A stretch of DNA of 64,000 bases, taken from positions 434,001 to 498,000 of the forward strand of contig JAAVTG010000051.1 of the NCBI GenBank assembly GCA_011947345.1, given 5' to 3'. Below are positions 59,039 to 64,000 of this stretch, piece after piece (the stretch's first letter is position 1; every line of letters begins with the position of its first letter). The stretch is from Phytophthora quininea (taxonomy: Eukaryota; Oomycota; Peronosporomycetes; Peronosporales; Peronosporaceae). The notes under the pieces were generated by a model, which was given only the letters and a program-made list of their open reading frames with translations, was not told the origin of the DNA and ran no database searches. The position numbers were made by a program, and so were the translations under genes.

Positions 59039-62000
59039 CTATCTCGTCTGATGGTTCACAAAGCGTAGCGCCAGCAGCGATAGTAGCCGAAGTACAGCGA
59101 TCCAAAGCACGAGAATTCCACAATTGCTCCAGATCTCGCTGTGTTTGACTAGAAAATTGACCTCCAGATATTCTTTGACCGTGATTCCTTCCGGCAGATT
59201 TGGAGGTGTGCCAGCCATGGTTTGGCATCCACGTTCGCTACCGGTTCCGTCAGTTGGACAATCACCAAACACAACGGCGGTGAGACTGGCGAATGCATAT
59301 TTGTGCGGTGTAATGTCGTGGAGCCACGTGTATCCGCGAGGAATCGACACGGCCGGAGGATTAAAGCCCGTGAACAGAATACAGATCGTGTTGAGGAGCA
59401 CCATGAACACAGAGGCCACCTCCAAACTCGGCAGCAAATATCCCAAAATTGGCCGAAGTAGGCCATCAACAGCACAATTACCGACAGATTGAACCAGAAG
59501 GTGAAGAACTCAGCGACGCCCGAGAATCCAACCATGGGGTAGAAGATCGCCATGAACAGCAGCGACGTGCCGAAGCAGTACGGAATCTCGACCAACGTAG
59601 CACCGACAAAATACCAGAACGCATTGTACGTTTGGGCAGCTCGCTCGCTGTAGAACGACGCCAATTCCTTGCAAGTAATGGGGATCACGCCGCTGAAGGT
59701 GATGAACGTCATGTTCACGGCCCCCATGTAAATCATTCCAAGGCCGGAGTTAACGCCTTGATACGACAAGTACTCGATGTCGACGTAGGCGATGCCCAGC
59801 GACAAGCTCAGGACGATAGACACGATAATGCGCGTCAGATTGTAAGACGGCGTCCGCCAATACGTCACGAAGAACCTTCTCGTCACGAACACCGCTTGCG
59901 TGAAATTGCTCGCAGCACGTTTTCGACCGAATTCCAGTGCTGACACAGACGCGGATGGATGACCCACACCCTCGTGATCCAAGTTCTTGGCGAGCTGACG
60001 AGATCGCTCGCTCGCTTTGAATGCTGCCACAAAATCCGTCTTGTCACCGGCATCGTTGCCCACACCAGCGCCGATCACCTCCAGCATCCACGTTGCCGGA
60101 TTGGAGTCCATCTCCAACGTCTTGACACCATCAATTGCTTCAAAATACTCGACCATCTTCGATGCGTTGATGCCAAGGTCTCCGAAGTACACCATCTCGC
60201 CGCCACGTTTCAACAACAGCAGACTGTCGAAGACACTAAACACCACCGCTGAAGGCTGGTGAATCGTACACACAATCGTTCGACCAGTGTCCGCCACCTT
60301 GCGAACGCCGTCCATGATCAGCTTGGCCGACCGAGCATCCAACCCGCTCGTCGGTTCGTCCAGGAACAACACACTCGGCTGGGCCGCCAACTCCACGCCG
60401 ATCGTCAGTCGCTTCATCTGCTCCGTCGAACTGCCGCGGATGATCTGGTCGGCGATCGGATGTAGGTCCAGCAGGTCGAGACACTCGTTCACCGAGTCGT
60501 ACTTCTGACTGTCGGGGATGTCGGCATCCTGCCGCAAAAACGCACTGAACGTCAAGGCCTCGCGGAATGTGGACGCGTCCGAGTGGATATCCATTTGCTC
60601 GCAGTACCCGGTAGCTCGACGGATGGCGAGTTCGGTGGCAGGGTGTCCATTGAGCAGAATCTGCCCGCTGATCTTACCTCCAGTTTTCGCCCAGCGATGA
60701 CGTCCATGAGTGTGGTTTTGCCAGCACCTGACGATCCCATCAGTGCCGTGATGGTTCCTGGTAATGCGAATCCACTGACACCCTTAAGCAGGTCGATGGA
60801 TTGCTTGGAGTTTGCAGGATCCGGGACGGAATACCACAAGTCCTTGAAAGCGAGTGTGACAGGGGTGAATGACTTATGTGTTGCTTCAACAACAGGAATG
60901 GATAAGGCACCGGGTGTACCAGTCATTGCTTTTGGAGTTGCCATCAAGCTGTAGGTATCGGTCGGCATTGACTTTTCGCTGCTCGAGTTATCAGCCTTGG
61001 CAAGCGAAACATTTACTGCTTCTTCACGTCTCCAGAACTCCAGTACAGCCCAGGCTAACCCCATGAAGAGCACGTAAACAGCAACCAAGTAGACGACGCC
61101 CAGATACAGCCAAATCCGGCCGGTCGGTACGTCAAAAGTATTCAATGAATACTCGCCCATTGTCATGCCGTACGTTTCGCAATAGTTGACGCCGTCGTAC
61201 TCGCATACCGCAAAGCGCGAGTCCGTGTACTGGTTCACGGCAGCAGCGCGAATGCCCCACGCCTGAGGACTCATCCAGTACAGCCAGATCAAAAGTCCGG
61301 GATCATTCCCTTGGTGATCACGAAGCCGCAGAACAATGTTGAGAAGAACAACGAGAACTGGCTGAATGGGCTAGCAACGTTCATGTCGGGCATCACCACA
61401 GCCAAGAAGAAAAAGTAGGCCGCGAACATCATACTCGTGAGGAATACGATCAGCTCGAAGAAAATATATCCTCCCGCCGTGGGGACAAACCCGCACATCC
61501 AGTAGATAATGGAGCCGAAGATTAAAGTCTCGATCACCGCCAGCGGGATCTGGCTCACCGACGTTGCAAGAACGAACGACGAAGTTCGAAAGAAATTCGA
61601 CCCGCGGTGTTTGTTGAAAACGCCTCGAATTGCCATGAAAGTCGGCACCTGGGCCGACTGACCCAACGTGACAAAGTTGATCGCCACGTAGATGATACCA
61701 ATCACCACCTGGGCATCCGTTCATCAAATTGGTAGAATGTGCTCGCATTCAGCAAACCCAACACGATCGACATCAAGAAGCGGCTTTTAAGCAAGGCGGT
61801 ATTGCGCAGCGTCACGGTCATCTGACGCCGCATCAGCGTGAGGGTGCCGTCCCAGAAATTCTGGTAAAACTCGGGGCGGGAATCCATGTGCTTCTGCTTG
61901 TCCACAATCAGCATAGGATCTAGAGGCTCATTCAGGTCACGCATCATTTGTTCGTGAATAGCTGAGCGCTGGAAGAAACTAGCATATTCACTCGGCAGAA

Positions 62001-63107
62001 CCGGAACAGTGCCAACTTCGTATTCATGCTGCTTGTTCGTCCCGAGATCCAACAGGAAGTCTGCCACATCGCGGTTTGGAGGACATTTGAAGCCCAGACT
62101 CTCAAAGTATGTCAACGCCTCGGAACGAGGTCCATGATACATCACGTAGCCGTCGTTCAGCAAGACCACGTCGTCGAACAGCCCAAATACCTCCGGCGAA
62201 GGTTGCAGCAGCGAAATCACGATAGTCTTGTTCAACGTCTTGGCCAAACTCTGTTGCGTTGAGATGATGTCGAACGTTGCGGCACTGTCGAGCCCCGTGC
62301 TGATCTCGTCCATCATCATCACGAACTTGTTGCCGAACGCCATTTCACCAGTCGTCACACGCTTGCGTTCACCACCAGATACACCACGCAACATGGCATT
62401 GCCAAGAATGGTGCCCTGGCAATTCTCGAGGCCAAGTTGCTGAATGACAACATCTGGATAATGTTTGTAGGTGGCGCGGAGCGCTTCCAATGCGGTCTGG
62501 TTCTGCTCAGGGGTTCCATTCGAGTACAGCTTCTCCTCTCTCTTGGAAGCTTCCCACCCATGCACGCATTCGCAAACTCGAGTGTCTCCTTAACGGTGAG
62601 GGTTGGAAAATGGTTGTCGTGTTGGTCGACGAACGACACGAACTGCGGGAGCTTGCCTTTCAGATCGTCTTGTGGTGCACCATTGTACGTCACATCACCG
62701 TCGATATTCACGCGCTTGCTCTTCTTGAATCTACTACTCAATACCTTCAGCAGAGACGACTTGCCCGACCCTGGTTGACCAAGCACCAGCGTCATCGTAC
62801 CAGGCCGTAACACGCCGCTCACATTGCGGAGGATCTCCTTCTTGACGATATGCTGCTTGGCATTCAAGCGAAGAGCAGCCATCTTGAGGGTGTTGGGGAT
62901 CGTCGGCAGCTCCACTTTAGACTGAGCTTCATCCTTCACCACAATGTCCGCTGAAATGGATATATTGCGAAAGCGTACTTCCATCCTCGGCATCGGCTGC
63001 CCCAATGCAGGTTGCACCAGATCCGCAATGTGTTGGTGCAGCGCGATCGGCCCTTCAGCCATCAGCGCCTTGCCACTGTCGTAGCCAATAACCGGGTCCT
63101 TCGTCAT
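59039..63107 (-). CDS. PDR/ABCG full-size transporter 5, multiply frame-shifted
   Basis: The ATG at 63107 gives the full N-terminus (MTKDPVIGYDSGKALMAEG...LHQHIADLV). NBD1: GQPGSGKSS, VSGGERKR, MMMDEIST; NBD2: GSSGAGKTT, LFLDEPTSGLD; C-terminus RFVNHQTR. Breaks lie near 62557 (G run), 61705, 61292 (T run), 60687 and 59449 (T run). At least the G- and T-run ones fit missing bases; those at 61705 and 60687 are deletions outside long runs. It is the closest relative of transporter 3, in the opposite orientation. Either this copy is a young pseudogene or it is the one hit hardest by consensus errors. Confidence 0.9.
60027..60786 (-). repeat. Conserved NBD2 tract, copy in transporter 5
   Basis: Counterpart of the 761-bp tract, one base shorter because of the deletion near 60687 (AAAACTGG instead of AAAGACTGG on the coding strand). 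Confidence 0.85.
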
Positions 63108-63246
63108 CGTGTTCGTTGGTAAATTAGCGAGTACCGGTACTAAGATCGAGGTTGTCTCTGGCTGGAGTAGTCGGGAGCTCGGAAATTCCGAAATGGTGAA
63201 TGAACTGGTGGTCGCAGCTCTCAACCACATCATCACCGGAGCCACA

Positions 63247-63672
63247 TCAACTGAGGGTCGATTGGCGCGGTGCTATTGGTGTATTCTGCATAATCTCGTC
63301 CAGTGCATCCGATCTCAGATTATGCTGCGGCACCCCATGATAATCGACTAGCATAGTGCACCCACCACACATGACAAATCCTGTCGCCCGCGCCAGATAC
63401 AAGCTGGTCATTACCGAAGCAATGACAGCACGAGATGTCCAGTCAGCGAAGCGTCGAGCAGAACGCTGGGCGAGACTTAGTACGGAGGCAGCAGCAGAAC
63501 TTCGTGAGCTGGAGTGGCGTCGGATACGGCGCATCATTGGGCTCAATCCTTGGGGGAGCAGATACTGCTGTAGCTCAAACATCATGCCTTCTCGACGTAT
63601 GATGTCGGCCATCGAGCTGTCGGATGCCCACATCAGAGTTGCGTGCGTCTCGGCAGGGTTAATCTCCATCAC
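63247..63672 (-). CDS. Hypothetical protein, weak
   Basis: A 141-codon minus-strand frame upstream of transporter 5. It has a basic Ser/Ala-rich middle (RHSSSRSSAAASVLS) and one possible hydrophobic segment (VIASVMTSLYLARATGFVMCGGC). No family resemblance is recognised. The opposite strand also has an open frame of similar length (63356-63826), equally unassigned, so strand choice is uncertain. Confidence 0.25.
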   Translation of the reverse strand: MMEINPAETHATLMWASDSSMADIIRREGMMFELQQYLLPQGLSPMMRRIRRHSSSRSSAAASVLSLAQRSARRFADWTSRAVIASVMTSLYLARATGFVMCGGCTMLVDYHGVPQHNLRSDALDEIMQNTPIAPRQSTLS

Positions 63673-64000
63673 ATCTTCTGGACTTGCCCTGGAGCGTGCG
63701 AACTACGACGCGTGCTTGTGGAACGGTGGGTTGAGCTCGGCCTGCCATCAGGGGGCTGGAAAAAGCAATTTTCTCTCTGCAATTATCGGCTGTGCCGGCA
63801 GGGATTTGGACGTTGACGGACCGTGATTGCCAGCATCTCAGTGCCTCTGCAAAGGCCGTCTACATCGAAAGAGTGAACCAGTTGGAGGAAAGCTCGTGGA
63901 GAGTCGGCGCAGCTCTTTACTTTAATGCTGTGTGGCGGTGGCGGGTTTCCCACTTTGACTCGCTGAACGATATGTCGCCGGCGCACCACCAAGCGCTATT
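63673..64000. other. Right edge, no supported gene
   Basis: The plus strand reads an amphipathic stretch (WRVGAALYFNAVWRWRVSHF, about 63895-63955) running out of the window. It could be the start of a coding exon continuing to the right, but there is too little to name. Confidence 0.3.

Noticed and set aside
15492..63107. Programmed ribosomal frameshifting as an explanation for the repeated frame changes
   Set aside because: The shifts occur in many unrelated genes, several per gene, at different sites and without a common slippery heptamer. Missing bases in homopolymers explain them more simply.
1..64000. CRISPR arrays, bacterial operons, intact transposons or tRNA genes
   Set aside because: The window has spliced eukaryotic genes and no regularly spaced short repeats. 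I found no transposase or reverse transcriptase motifs and no cloverleaf that I could support by eye.

Overview
The window looks like nuclear DNA of an oomycete, most likely Phytophthora or a close relative. The reasons are Crinkler (CRN) effector genes with the LFLAK-type header, a cluster of full-size PDR/ABCG transporters, jacalin-like secreted lectins whose promoters carry the oomycete INR+FPR element, short introns of about 57-90 bp, and dense genes on both strands.

Layout. 0-12.7 kb holds conserved housekeeping-type genes: a MORN-repeat protein entering from the left edge, a TBC1D23-like Golgi RabGAP with extra PDZ and FN3 domains, a methyltransferase-like/TPR protein, and a DUF455 di-iron protein fused to a GT4 glycosyltransferase. 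12.8-24.9 kb is a rearranged accessory block: a broken CRN gene, PDR transporter 1, a decayed tannase, a glutaminyl cyclase, and several CRN and transporter relics, including an inverted CRN copy. 25-50 kb alternates conserved genes (ankyrin-TOG protein, WW/EF-hand/pseudokinase, TMEM234, SWC5/CFDP1, class I histone deacetylase, adaptor small subunit, WD40 protein, ARP6) with PDR transporters 2 and 3. 49.7-63.1 kb has PDR transporters 4 and 5, a divergently transcribed pair of jacalin-like genes, a TDP2-like DNA-repair enzyme carrying a PARP-type zinc finger, and a second CRN gene.

Functionally, three chromatin genes sit within about 12 kb (SWC5 and ARP6, both SWR1-complex subunits, and an HDAC). 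The five transporters share an almost invariant 761-bp segment over the second nucleotide-binding domain although other parts differ, which suggests gene conversion.

Reading caution: nearly every long gene is broken by single-base frame shifts, and most of these fall in short homopolymer runs, also in conserved single-copy genes. This looks like a consensus with homopolymer contractions rather than mass pseudogenisation. Substitution-type stop codons (first CRN, tannase, second jacalin) are more likely real decay. Coordinates below span whole genes across such breaks.
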